From: Allolucifera butyrica
Lineage (GTDB): Bacteria; Bacillota; Negativicutes; Sporomusales; UPPP01
Length of the DNA: 64,000 bases
Assembly: GCF_900476375.1 (NCBI RefSeq)
Contig: NZ_UPPP01000054.1
Coordinates: 1 to 64,000, forward strand
Direction: 5' to 3'
This document shows, piece after piece, positions 18,143 to 26,605 of the stretch. The notes under the pieces were generated by a model. That model ran no database searches, was not told the DNA's origin, and was given only the letters and a program-made list of their open reading frames with translations. Position 1 is the first letter of the stretch; every line of letters starts with the position of its first letter. The position numbers were made by a program, and so were the translations under genes.

Positions 18143-18430
18143 TTAAACCTTATTTTTGACCGCCGGTTTCACCTTGTAGCCGATATAAAGGCATATTAGC
18201 CAGGCCGGCGTAATGTACAGGGAGAAGCGCAGATCCGGCATCAGGCTCATAATACCGACAACGGCCGCCAAAAAAGCCAGACTGATGTTGGAGGTAAACG
18301 GATACAGCGGCATTTTAAATAAAATCTGCTTATTTTCCCGTTCTTTTTGCCGGTGAAACTTCAATTGCACGATTAAAATAATCGCCCAGTTGATAATGAT
18401 GGAAATTGTGGCCAGCGCCATTAAATACAT
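18143..18430 (-). pseudogene. Remnant of an amino-acid permease (C-terminal fragment)
   Basis: Ninety-five codons matching only the last two or three membrane segments of an APC-superfamily amino-acid permease (AroP/CycA/GabP type): ATISIIINWAIILIVQLKFHRQ, then FKMPLYPFTSNISLAFLAAVVGIMSLMPDLRFSLYITPAWLICLYIGYKV. Full-length relatives have about 450 residues, and no upstream part is present beyond 18430, where dispersed repeat B begins at 18446. It is most likely a decayed gene left after deletion. Confidence 0.75.
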
Positions 18431-18445
18431 AAATACCTTTTGTGG

Positions 18446-18500
18446 ATTACCTATTATCTTTTACCAATTACCGAAAAACCGCGTCAGCGGTTTTTCTCAT
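18446..18500. repeat. Dispersed repeat, family B copy 1
   Basis: ATTACCTATTATC followed by TTACCAATTACCGAAAAA and a 10-bp hairpin GAAAAACCGC/GCGGTTTTTC (18473-18482 with 18487-18496). A second copy of the TTACCAATTACCGAAAAA block with a degenerate hairpin lies at 45583-45626. Confidence 0.65.
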
Positions 18501-18656
18501 TGTCATTCATTTGTCACAAAATTAGCGTACTCTTTTAAAAGAAATAATTTCCATAGAACCCACATTTCTCACCCTGAACTTATCGCGGCAATATTTCTCC
18601 CAATTTATAGCCGCAAAGTAAATAATGAATTTATATTTCGAAAGGTCGTGCTAAAT

Positions 18657-19202
18657 ATGAAAACCGGCTTCCGCCGCATGGTACAATCCATGACTATACT
18701 AATCGGTCTACTTGGGGTCTTTGCCTGGGCATCGTGGGACCAACTGGGCAATCTGGCTCATATGTATCTGCCGGAAACAGCGACAAGCCTGCGGGGACAA
18801 TGGGTCGGCATTCTGGACGTTGAGAAACCATCGGCTTCTCTGGCGAAGAAGTCAGAGAAGGCTGTGATCCGTATCGATTTCCGCGGGTCTAACGCCGCTC
18901 TTGGCATCTATGAAGGGAAAGGGGAGCTTTTTATTGAGGGGGAGAAGAATCCGCGCCCTCTCAAACTTACTTTCGTTCGGGAAAAGGAAAATGGAACCGT
19001 AAACGCTATGGTTGAATGTGAGGGGATCAATTTCTTTGATGGAAAAAAGAGCGCCGGCATGATGGCGGTAAAATTGCAAGGCATCGGCGCCTCGCCGCTA
19101 AAAGTCGTCGGAATGCTTTACAAAGGAGATGATGCGGAATATCAGGCTCTGCGTATGGGTCTCGGTGAGAGTGCGCTGCCAACCGATACGGGTGAACAAT
19201 AA
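18657..19202 (+). CDS. Hypothetical membrane-anchored or exported protein
   Basis: A 181-residue protein starting at the ATG after GAAAGG; upstream in-frame ATGs lack ribosome binding sites. An N-terminal signal anchor (about residues 8-25, MTILIGLLGVFAWASW) precedes a soluble beta-rich domain (LRGQWVGILDVEKPSASL, KAVIRIDFRGSNAALGIYEGKGELFIEG, LKLTFVREKENGTVNAMVECEGI). This looks like a periplasmic lipocalin- or barrel-like domain, but no family is recognised. A terminator lies at 19347-19374. Confidence 0.6.
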   Translation: MKTGFRRMVQSMTILIGLLGVFAWASWDQLGNLAHMYLPETATSLRGQWVGILDVEKPSASLAKKSEKAVIRIDFRGSNAALGIYEGKGELFIEGEKNPRPLKLTFVREKENGTVNAMVECEGINFFDGKKSAGMMAVKLQGIGASPLKVVGMLYKGDDAEYQALRMGLGESALPTDTGEQ

Positions 19203-19346
19203 ATTGTGGCTGCCGTTCAGTTCTTTTTATAAATTTTTATACGAAATGTGACAAGATATAATAAAAACTAACAAAAATGTGTAAAAAACAAATCGATTTC
19301 TAATGATTGAGTAGTAAACTATTCAATGTACTACCAAATTATTTTT

Positions 19347-19374
19347 GTCCTCATTTCGGTGAGGACCATTTTTT
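19347..19374 (+). terminator. Probable terminator
   Basis: GTCCTCA/TGAGGAC stem (19347-19353 with 19360-19366), loop TTTCGG, then CATTTTTT. Confidence 0.65.
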
Positions 19375-19510
19375 GAAATCAGTCGCACCAAATATAACTG
19401 CTTGGTAAAATAGCGAAATTTATTTCCCCCTCCCGCTATTTTGTCAGCTAGATTTCACAGTCCTCTATTCATGCCCTTCACTTTTGTGAAGGGATTTTCT
19501 TACTTATTCC

Positions 19511-19560
19511 ACTTTTCGCGGCCCTCTGTCATTCGACAATCATTGTGAAATGTGGGACTC
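19511..19560. repeat. Dispersed repeat, family A copy 1
   Basis: ACTTTTCGCGGCCCTCTGTC, then ATTC and, 11 bases on, TGTGAAATGTGGGA. It matches copy A2 at 44165-44214 and, in part, A3 at 63147-63225. Confidence 0.6.
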
Positions 19561-19718
19561 ACGTTGTTGCGGCCAAGCGTTTTCATTCAACGTACGCCTT
19601 AGGTGAATGCTCGCAGTGCCTAGTATCTGCATCTTTTTAAGCAGGGCTCTATTAACATTAGCAAATTCCTCTAAAGCGCGACAGGCAGAAGCGAAAATTA
19701 AGGTTATATTTTGATATA

Positions 19719-19751
19719 GTAATGACCGCTAATATGATTAGCGGTCATTAC
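19719..19751. terminator. Perfect 15-bp hairpin downstream of fabG
   Basis: GTAATGACCGCTAAT and its exact complement ATTAGCGGTCATTAC (19719-19733 with 19737-19751) around ATG. It lies 83 bases downstream of the minus-strand fabG stop and may end that transcript, though the T-tract is weak. Confidence 0.5.
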
Positions 19752-19833
19752 ATTGAAGCATGAAAAGACAACTGCTTTTGTATTATTTAATCTAAAAATA
19801 TTAGCCTGATTTGATACATGAGGGGCAAGAATA

Positions 19834-20586
19834 CTACATGATCATGCCGCCGTCTACATTAAGAACCTGACCCGTAATATATCTTGCCTTATCGGATACC
19901 AAAAACAGGACTGCATTGGCAACGTCTTCCGGGTTGCCGTAGAATCCCATTGGTATCAGAGACAACATTTTTTTTGATATGTCGTCAGAAAGTGCTTCCG
20001 TCATGTCTGACAGGATATAGCCAGGAGCAATTGCATTGACGGTAATACCCCGTTCCGCCAATTCCTTGGCGGTTGTTTTAGTTAACCCAATTAGCCCCGC
20101 TTTAGATGCCGAATAATTTGCTTGTCCAATATTTCCCATGAGCCCTACCACACTAGTTATATTTATGATCCTGCCGGAATTCTGCTGCAGCATCCGCTTA
20201 GAAATTAATTTCGTACAATGAAATGCGCCGGTTAAATTCGTTTTTAATACGGCTTCCCAATCTTCCGCCTTCATCATCATAAGTCGGGCGTCTTTCGTAA
20301 TCCCTGCATTGTTTACAAGAATGTCAATTCTACCAAATTTTTTGACAATGGAATTCACGACTTCTTTCACGGAACTCTCGGCGGTAACATCGATTTTAAA
20401 GCCATCCGTTTCAATTTCATAAATCTTCGCAATCGATTCCGCAACCGCTTTCGCTTTTTCTTCATTGGTGCCGGTAATAATCACTTTTGCTTTTTCTTCG
20501 GCAAGCTTTTCAGCTATCGTTCTGCCTAATCCGCGAGTACTGCCGGTAATTAGGGCAATTTTATCTTTCAATCCTAAAACAGCCAT
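19834..20586 (-). CDS. fabG: FabG-type 3-oxoacyl-ACP/short-chain reductase
   Basis: A 250-residue short-chain dehydrogenase, start ATG placed by AAGGAGAAAAATT. Rossmann motif TGSTRGLG (residues 14-21), NNAG at 92-95 and the catalytic tetrad N117, S145, Y158 and K162 (YSASK) are intact. GRIDILVNNAGITKD and the C-terminal ARYITGQVLNVDGGM are typical of FabG/PhaB enzymes reducing 3-oxoacyl thioesters with NADPH. It is isolated from fatty-acid synthesis genes here, so a specialised role (for example acetoacetyl-CoA reductase) is equally possible. Confidence 0.85.
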   Translation of the reverse strand: MAVLGLKDKIALITGSTRGLGRTIAEKLAEEKAKVIITGTNEEKAKAVAESIAKIYEIETDGFKIDVTAESSVKEVVNSIVKKFGRIDILVNNAGITKDARLMMMKAEDWEAVLKTNLTGAFHCTKLISKRMLQQNSGRIINITSVVGLMGNIGQANYSASKAGLIGLTKTTAKELAERGITVNAIAPGYILSDMTEALSDDISKKMLSLIPMGFYGNPEDVANAVLFLVSDKARYITGQVLNVDGGMIM

Positions 20587-20872
20587 AATTTTTCTCCTTA
20601 TAAGTTTGGTTGTCAATTCTTCAGTATGATATTATCCAAATGTTACCACACCCCTGAGTCTTCAGTCAAATTAGGTGAGAAACATAATCCTTTTTTGAAA
20701 GTATGGCAACCGTTAACGGCATGCCTGAGTGGACATTTAAAATGATTCTCTGGTACATTTTTCCTAAACTATTGAGTCCTAGTCCTGCGCGGATGGACGA
20801 AAGGCCGCACGGCGGTTTTATGCTTGCGTTTTATTTGACATTATCGGAACTAAGAAATCGATAGATACGGAA

Positions 20873-21040
20873 ATGCTCTTTATTAAGAATTTGAAAACAA
20901 CTCCCAAGAAACCGTATTTGTGTAGGAGTAAAACGCAGGATGGTTATCAAGGAGAGTGCTACGGAGTTTACTATCAATCTCAAAAAGAAGTGCCTCGAAT
21001 TCTAGAAATGATTAATATGAAAATGTCTGTTAAAGAATGA
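20873..21040 (+). CDS. Orphan small reading frame, possible gene remnant
   Basis: A 55-codon frame, MLFIKNLKTTPKKPYLCRSK onward, ending in VPRILEMINMKMSVKE. The same frame is open without a start back to 20783, and no ribosome binding site precedes the ATG, so it may be the tail of a decayed gene. The surrounding 20587-21125 contains nothing else recognisable except an AT-rich TATAAT-containing segment just before the Fic gene. Confidence 0.3.
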   Translation: MLFIKNLKTTPKKPYLCRSKTQDGYQGECYGVYYQSQKEVPRILEMINMKMSVKE

Positions 21041-21125
21041 GTAAATAGCCGGCGGCCTCGACAATCATAATATATAGTAAAGGTTGCGGAGAATAATAAT
21101 ATAATATCCGCAGGAGGTGCGGAGA

Positions 21126-22231
21126 ATGCTGGCGGTTTACATACATGAATTACCAGATTGGCCAAATTTTCAATGGGATTATAATGCCTTGGTGGTAAAA
21201 TTAGCCAACGTTCGTTTTAAACAAGGTAAGCTAATTGGTGAAATGAAGTCTATTGGCTTTTCTCTTCAATTGGAAGCAGTCGTACAAACGATAACCCAGG
21301 ATGTTGTGAAATCTAGTGAAATAGAAGGGCAAATACTCAACCCGGATCATGTCCGTTCATCCGTAGCGCAGCACATGGGGGTAGATAACGGAGGATTGCC
21401 ACCTGCAGGAATACCGATGGCGTGGTTGAAATGCTTTTGGACGCAACTCGTAACTATAACGACAAATTGACTAAAAAACGGTTATTCGGCTGGCATTCGG
21501 CGTTATTCCCGACCGGTTACAGTGGACTTAACCATGTTACGGTTGGAGCATGGCGGAAAGGTCCAATGCAGGTATTATCCGGCCCCTATGGCCGGGAACG
21601 CGTACTCTTTGAGGCTCCGGAAGCCGAACGCCTTGAAAAGGAAATGTCGGCTTTTATTAAATGGTTTAATAACGAAAACGACGGTATTGATCTTGTACTG
21701 AAGGCCGGGATTGCACACCTTTGGTTTGTCACCATTCATCCATTTGATGATGGCAACGGGCGTATTGCCCGTGCTCTCGCCGATATGTTGTTGGCGCGGT
21801 CAGAGAATAGCTACCAGCGATTTTATAGTATGTCTGCGCAGATCCGACAGGGACGCGATGATTATTATAACTGTTTAGAAGCTGCTCAAAAAGGCGCGTT
21901 GGATATAACCGAAACTTTAGACTGGTTTTTGGCGTGCATGGACAGGGCATTGGATCAGGCTAGAGACTGTTTGATTAACGTACTTCAAAAAGCCAAGTTT
22001 TGGGATTCAATTGCCGATCAGCAACTTAGTGAACGGCAGCGGAAAATTATAAGGATGCTTTTAGAGGATTTCAAGGGAAATCTAACTTCCAGCAAGTGGG
22101 CAAAATTATGCAAATGTTCTCAAGATACGGCAAACCGTGATATAAACGATCTTGTTAAGCGGGGTATACTTTTTAAAGGTCCGTCAGGAGGCCGTAGTAC
22201 AAATTACCTGTTGATTAAGGAATTAATTTAA
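21126..22231 (+). pseudogene. Fic-family AMPylator gene with a frameshift
   Basis: Two adjoining frames together encode a full Fic protein with an N-terminal DUF4172/Fic_N domain. Part 1 (21126-about 21415) ends KSSEIEGQILNPDHVRSSVAQHMGVDNGGLPPAG; part 2 continues in another frame DGVVEMLLDATRNYND and carries the catalytic HPFDDGNGRIAR motif and a C-terminal winged helix (CSQDTANRDINDLVKRGIL). SSEIEG matches the (S/T)xxxE(G/N) inhibitory motif. The break is near 21405-21414. Compared with relatives that read PPADRN-x-x-G-V-V, about four bases seem lost. Start ATG 21126 follows AGGAGG by eight bases. Fic enzymes transfer AMP to proteins; this copy is probably inactive unless frameshifting or a sequencing error explains the break. 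Confidence 0.8.
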
Positions 22232-22238
22232 AGATATC

Positions 22239-22287
22239 TTTACAAGTAGTCTGAAATTTCCTATAATGATTATTGGGTACGTATGCA
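22239..22287 (+). promoter_or_regulatory. Promoter and LacI operator of module 1 lacI
   Basis: TTTACA (22239-22244), 17-base spacer, TATAAT (22262-22267). TGGGTACGTATGCA at 22274-22287 sits at the expected transcription start and shares the CGTATGCA half with the operator found at four other sites. Confidence 0.7.
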
Positions 22288-22310
22288 AGAATAAATAAAA
22301 GGATAATGCT

Positions 22311-23333
22311 ATGTCAATTACAACCAAGGATATTGCCAGAATTGCCAATGTCAGCCAGTCAACCGTATCGCGTTGCCTGAACAACAGCCCGTTTGCCTCG
22401 GAAAAAACGAAACAGCGGATACTAAAAATTGCGGAGGAACATGGTTTCCAGTTTAATGCGAATGCAAGAAGTCTAAAGGTAAATAAAACGTATACTATTG
22501 GCCTGATCCTGCCGCAAAGCATGGTGGATCACGGCTTTGACGTACACTCCCGGGCCTGGCAGGATACATTAATCGAGAACTTAACGCAACTGCAGTTTGA
22601 TGTCATCGTATCGCCCTCTTTTGGGCAAAGCAATATTCGAAAACTCATCGCTTCGCAAAAAGTGGACGGCTTTATTATTTTACAACCGGAACTCGATATC
22701 GAAACGATGGATTATCTGGAAAAGTCTGATATTGCGTATGTCTTTTGCAAGTATTTGCCGGATGTTTGCAAGAACAGAGATGTGGACTATGTCCATGCCG
22801 ATCAAATCAAAGGCGGGTATTTGGCCGGCGAACATCTGCTAAAACTGGGACATAAAAAGATACTGTGCATTTCGGCCGATGTTGCCGGCGGTGAATTCAA
22901 ACTGCGGACGGAAGGCTGTAAGGGTGCCTTTTATGATCATAATGTACCCTTTAATGACAAGCTGCTGTTTTTTGGTGACAGTACATTTACTTCGGGTTTT
23001 CAGTTGATAAAGAAGAATGTGGATCTATTGAAAAGTATTACTGCTATCTTTGCGCAAAATGATTTGATGGCTTTGGGCGTTCTGTCGGCGTTGAGGGAAT
23101 TGCATATTAAAGTGCCGGAAGACATCGCGGTAGTAGGGTATGACAATACGGAATTGTGTACGTACTTTTCACCCAATCTGACTTCGATTCACCAGCCATA
23201 CAAGGAAATTGCACTTTTGACTTGCAAGCGCTTAATTGAATTATTGGAAAATAAAGGGGACCATGTGAAACAAAAGTTAGCAATTCAGCCGAAACTAGTC
23301 GTTAGGGAATCAACCGGCAATATGCTGCCATAA
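22311..23333 (+). CDS. LacI-family transcriptional regulator, module 1
   Basis: A 340-residue repressor: N-terminal LacI helix-turn-helix (TTKDIARIANVSQSTVSRCLNNSPFASEKTKQRILKIAEEHGF) and hinge, then a periplasmic-binding-protein-like effector domain (residues about 60-335) with AVVGYDNTELCTYFSPNLTSIHQP near the end. It is a close paralogue of the regulator at 44444-45490, with an almost identical DNA-recognition helix (QSTVSRCLNNSP). The effector is probably a sugar or cyclitol derivative used by the genes that follow. The operator over its start suggests autorepression. Confidence 0.93.
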   Translation: MSITTKDIARIANVSQSTVSRCLNNSPFASEKTKQRILKIAEEHGFQFNANARSLKVNKTYTIGLILPQSMVDHGFDVHSRAWQDTLIENLTQLQFDVIVSPSFGQSNIRKLIASQKVDGFIILQPELDIETMDYLEKSDIAYVFCKYLPDVCKNRDVDYVHADQIKGGYLAGEHLLKLGHKKILCISADVAGGEFKLRTEGCKGAFYDHNVPFNDKLLFFGDSTFTSGFQLIKKNVDLLKSITAIFAQNDLMALGVLSALRELHIKVPEDIAVVGYDNTELCTYFSPNLTSIHQPYKEIALLTCKRLIELLENKGDHVKQKLAIQPKLVVRESTGNMLP

Positions 23334-23356
23334 CAATAATTTTTTTTATAACTTTT

Positions 23357-23406
23357 TGCATACGATTCCAGGAAACATGATTGAAATACAGATTTGTAGT
23401 TATAAT
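23357..23406 (+). promoter_or_regulatory. LacI operator and -10 box before the isomerase gene
   Basis: The reverse complement of 23357-23370 is TGGAATCGTATGCA, matching 12 of 14 positions of TGCAAGCGTATGCA. A TATAAT at 23401-23406 is a good -10 box, with only a weak -35 (TTGAAA at 23381, 14-base spacing). Confidence 0.6.
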
Positions 23407-23553
23407 GATTCAGTAATGTCAGGGGTTGTTACACTGGTAACGAATCCAATGATTTTGTAGAATACGGGTGAAAAGGGAGGAGAGATTTTATGCTGACCTA
23501 ATCGGTTGTCTCGGCAGTTTCATCTTAATAGTAAAAGATAGGAGTTGGTTACT

Positions 23554-24333
23554 ATGCTAAAATCGGCGTGTATTGAAATGCTTTTTACCGAAGTTCCTTT
23601 TTATGAAAGATTTGCCCTGGCCAAGGAAGCCGGTTTTGACTATGTGGAATTTTGGTCATGGACCGACAAAGACATTGATACGATTAAACAGTTATGCGAT
23701 CAATACAGTCTGAAGATCGCCAGCTTTTCCGGCGACAAAGATTTTTCCCTGGTAAATAAAGCGGAAAAGGAAGCTTATATTGATTTTATTAAAAAATCGA
23801 TAAAAACAGCGCAGCGGCTACATTGCGGCCATTTGGTGATTCACTCCAATGCTCTCGGTGAAGGCGGCGTGGTTGTAAATCATTATAATGAAATAAGCGA
23901 TTACGAGAAGTTTGCCAATATGTACGATGTTTTAAGACAACTGGCTCCTATGGCGGAGGAAAATAAAACTGTTCTGGTATTGGAAGGGTTAAATATATAT
24001 CAGGACCATGTGGGCAATTTTCTGGCCTATACAAAGGATGCCGTTACTTTGATACAGATGGTAAACTCCGAATATATCAAGGTTTTATATGACGTTTACC
24101 ATATGCAAATTAATGAGGGAAATATTATGGATACCTTGACGAAGTGTATCGACTCTATTGATTACATACATATTGCGGATGTTCCCGGCCGGCATGAGCC
24201 TGGGACCGGAGAAATTAACTTTAAAAATGTTATGAATCAATTGCGCAAACTAGACTACCGCGGTATTGTCGGTTTTGAACTTTCTCCTTCCCGTGCCTCC
24301 CTGGAAGTCGTGAAAGAATTGATAAAGCTGTAA
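23554..24333 (+). CDS. TIM-barrel sugar isomerase/epimerase (Hyi-like)
   Basis: A 259-residue AP-endonuclease-2-type TIM barrel. ATG 23554 follows GGAG by nine bases. The sequence keeps the metal-binding pattern of hydroxypyruvate isomerase and inosose isomerases: HLVIHSNA, VLVLEGLN (Glu ligand), VLYDVYHMQINEGN (Asp and His), YIHIADVPGRHEPGTGEINF (His and Arg/Glu) and GFELSPS (final Glu). It should isomerise or epimerise a ketose, hydroxypyruvate or inosose. Neighbours (Gfo/Idh, LacI) favour cyclitol or uncommon sugar breakdown. Confidence 0.87.
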   Translation: MLKSACIEMLFTEVPFYERFALAKEAGFDYVEFWSWTDKDIDTIKQLCDQYSLKIASFSGDKDFSLVNKAEKEAYIDFIKKSIKTAQRLHCGHLVIHSNALGEGGVVVNHYNEISDYEKFANMYDVLRQLAPMAEENKTVLVLEGLNIYQDHVGNFLAYTKDAVTLIQMVNSEYIKVLYDVYHMQINEGNIMDTLTKCIDSIDYIHIADVPGRHEPGTGEINFKNVMNQLRKLDYRGIVGFELSPSRASLEVVKELIKL

Positions 24334-24394
24334 AAGTATTATTATTTTATTTAAAAAATACCGACGATTGATAAGATTCAGTCAAGTGCTTGTT

Positions 24395-24413
24395 AAAGAC
24401 CCTTTGGGTCTTT
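24395..24413 (+). terminator. Weak terminator or attenuator hairpin
   Basis: AAAGACCC/GGGTCTTT, eight bp with loop TTT, between the isomerase and Gfo/Idh genes. Only a short T-run follows, so partial read-through is expected. The same hairpin occurs at 54088-54107. Confidence 0.55.
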
Positions 24414-24453
24414 CTAGGAAGTAGAAGTTTTTGTTGAAACAGGAGGGCTTACA

Positions 24454-25463
24454 ATGGATAAGAAAATGAAAGTCGGCATCATTGGTGCAGGCCGGATTGG
24501 TCAACTTCATGCCACGGCGATTGTGAAGAACTTTCCGGCAGTGGAAGTGGTTGCGATCGTTGATATTTATGCCGATAAAGTGAAGGAATGGGCGCATAGT
24601 CTGAGAATCGCCAATGTTTATGATGATTATAAGCAGTCATTTACGATCCTGAAATCGCGGCGGTCATTATCTGCTCTTCCACGAACACCCACTCGCAAAT
24701 GATCATCGAAGCGGCCCAGGCCGGTAAACATATCTTCTGTGAAAAACCGATTGATTTCAGCATCGACCGGATTCAGGCCGCGCTTGACGCAGTAGAAAAA
24801 GCGGGAGTTAAGTTGCAGATAGGATTTAATCGGCGGTTTGATCATAATTTTAAAAGAGTCAGAGAACTGATTCAAAATGGAGAAATCGGTGATGTGCAGA
24901 TTGTTAACGTCATTTCCCGCGACCCGGCGCCACCGCCAATTGAATATGTGAAAGTTTCGGGCGGGTTGTTCCTGGATATGACCATCCATGATTTTGATAT
25001 GGTGCGTTATTTGACCGGCAGCGAAGTGACCGAAGTATATACCAATGCGGGCGTACTCGTAGATGAGCGGATTGGCGAAGCTGGCGATGTGGATACTGCT
25101 TTGATCAGCTTAAAGTTCCAAAATGGCGCCATCGGTACGATTGACAACTGCCGCCAGGCCGTATTCGGCTATGACCAGCGAGTGGAAGTACTGGGGTCGA
25201 AAGGCGGCATAACCGTAACGAATGATATTCCCACCAACGTAGTTTTGAGTACTGATTCGGCGGTAATTGCCGGCAAACCTAAATATTTCTTTCTCGAACG
25301 GTACCTGGAATCCTATGAAGCGGAAATGAAAGAATTTTTCCGTTGTATATTGAATGATACGGAGCCTGTAGTCTCGGGAATTGACGGACTAAAACCGGTA
25401 CTCATCGGTCTGGCGGCCCAGGAGTCCTGCCGGACGGGAAAACCGGTTAAATTAGAAGGGTAA
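24454..25463 (+). pseudogene. Gfo/Idh/MocA-type dehydrogenase with a frameshift
   Basis: The first frame gives MDKKMKVGIIGAGRIGQLHA and continues to YDDYKQS; from 24642 a different frame continues YDPEIAAVIICSSTNTHSQMIIEAAQAGKHIFCEKP through the whole substrate domain to FRTGKP-like CRTGKPVKLEG. Together they give about 336 residues, the normal length of inositol 2-dehydrogenase-like enzymes, with Rossmann GxGxxG, the EKP motif and SGGLFLDMTIHDFDMVRYL active-site region. One base appears missing at 24637-24642 (TCATTTAC). Ribosome binding site ACAGGAGGG is intact. It is either a recent pseudogene, a -1 frameshift or a sequencing error. Confidence 0.82.
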
Positions 25464-25501
25464 GTGCAACAAATTTTGAATATTGAGGGGGGAAATAATT
25501 T

Positions 25502-26605
25502 ATGAATCGTGAACAGCTTACCTTGGATGTGATTCGCCGAAAAAATACAAACTATCTTCCCAGCCAGATTGAGTTCACTAATCTGCGGAAGAAAATGGAG
25601 ATAGGAGAGTATTTGGGGCTGAAAACGGAGGCCGAAGTTGATTCCTATCTGGGAAATCATATAAAATGGACAACACATCTGGATGATGTACCGACCAAAG
25701 AGCTATATAATCAGGAAAAAATGGTTGAAGCGGAACGGGAAGGCCGTGTTACGATCCATCGAGATAAAGGAACTGTCGTCGACGGCTGGGGAATGGAATT
25801 TGAGCTTACGGCAACTACTTACTTCAATATGGCGCATCCATTAAAAGAAGTAAGCGAAAAGCCGGAACTGCTTGCTAATTTCAAAGCACCACCCCTTCCG
25901 GTGGAAATCCGGGATGTTTTATTTCGCAGTGCGGAAGCGGACCTGAAAAAGTATTCCGGAGATTTCCTTGTCTATCTCAGTGGTTATAACGGTATATGGG
26001 AAAAAGGCTATAATTTGGTCGGAATCGAAGATTTCATGTGTTATCTTGCTGCAGAGCCGGAGATTGCCTGCCGGATTATGGATGTAGTTTGCGACTATAA
26101 AGTTGAGATGGCCAGGGAGTGTGGAAAACGCGGTTTTAAAATCGGCCACTTTGGTGATGACCTTGGGACTCAGATATCTACTTTAATATCAGAAGACATG
26201 TTTGTAAAATATTTTAAACCGCGTTATGCAAAAGTTTTTGCTGCTTTTAAAGAAGCCGGCATTCCTGTGCAGATGCATTCATGCGGCCGGATTACACCCT
26301 TTATTCCTCATCTTATTGAAATTGGCCTGGATGTGTTAGAACCGGTTCAGACCTGTATGGATATTCGCTTCCTTAAACGGGAGTATGGCAATGACTTGAT
26401 TTTTTATGGCGGTGTCGATACGCAGGAGTTATTGGCGTTTAAAACACCACAGGAAGTATATGATGAAACGATGCGTACAATTGAAATATTGGGGAAAAAT
26501 GGCGGCTATATTTGCGGTCCGTCACAGGAAATAATGAATAACGTGCCGGTTGAAAATACGATCGCCCTGGCCAAAGCAATTAGAAAAAGCCGGGGAGAAG
26601 ATTAG
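25502..26605 (+). CDS. Uroporphyrinogen decarboxylase-like (UroD/MtaA superfamily) protein
   Basis: A 367-residue TIM-barrel protein. It shows HFGDDLGTQ, VQMHSCGRITPFIPHLIEIGLDVLEPVQ, DLIFYGGVDTQELLAF and GGYICGPSQEIMNNVPVENTIAL, the pattern of the broad UroD/MtaA/CmuA superfamily whose His-x-Cys can bind zinc and a thiol. True HemE motifs at the N-terminus are missing. Relatives include corrinoid-dependent methyltransferases, and many members sit in sugar-catabolism clusters with unknown function. It is last in LacI module 1, and its stop overlaps the stop of the convergent ABC gene by four bases. Confidence 0.8.
   Translation: MNREQLTLDVIRRKNTNYLPSQIEFTNLRKKMEIGEYLGLKTEAEVDSYLGNHIKWTTHLDDVPTKELYNQEKMVEAEREGRVTIHRDKGTVVDGWGMEFELTATTYFNMAHPLKEVSEKPELLANFKAPPLPVEIRDVLFRSAEADLKKYSGDFLVYLSGYNGIWEKGYNLVGIEDFMCYLAAEPEIACRIMDVVCDYKVEMARECGKRGFKIGHFGDDLGTQISTLISEDMFVKYFKPRYAKVFAAFKEAGIPVQMHSCGRITPFIPHLIEIGLDVLEPVQTCMDIRFLKREYGNDLIFYGGVDTQELLAFKTPQEVYDETMRTIEILGKNGGYICGPSQEIMNNVPVENTIALAKAIRKSRGED

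Larger units (their letters stand above)
19203..19833. other. 631-bp intergenic stretch with hairpins and repeat A1
   Basis: No convincing gene on either strand. It holds a terminator, a second hairpin CCCTTCAC/GTGAAGGG (19474-19481 with 19486-19493), dispersed repeat A1 (19511-19560) and a perfect 15-bp hairpin at 19719-19751. Confidence 0.6.

Noticed and set aside
23511..23522. Strong GGGAGGAGAG before a three-codon frame (MLT)
   Set aside because: Too short to be judged; may be a remnant, but nothing else supports a gene.
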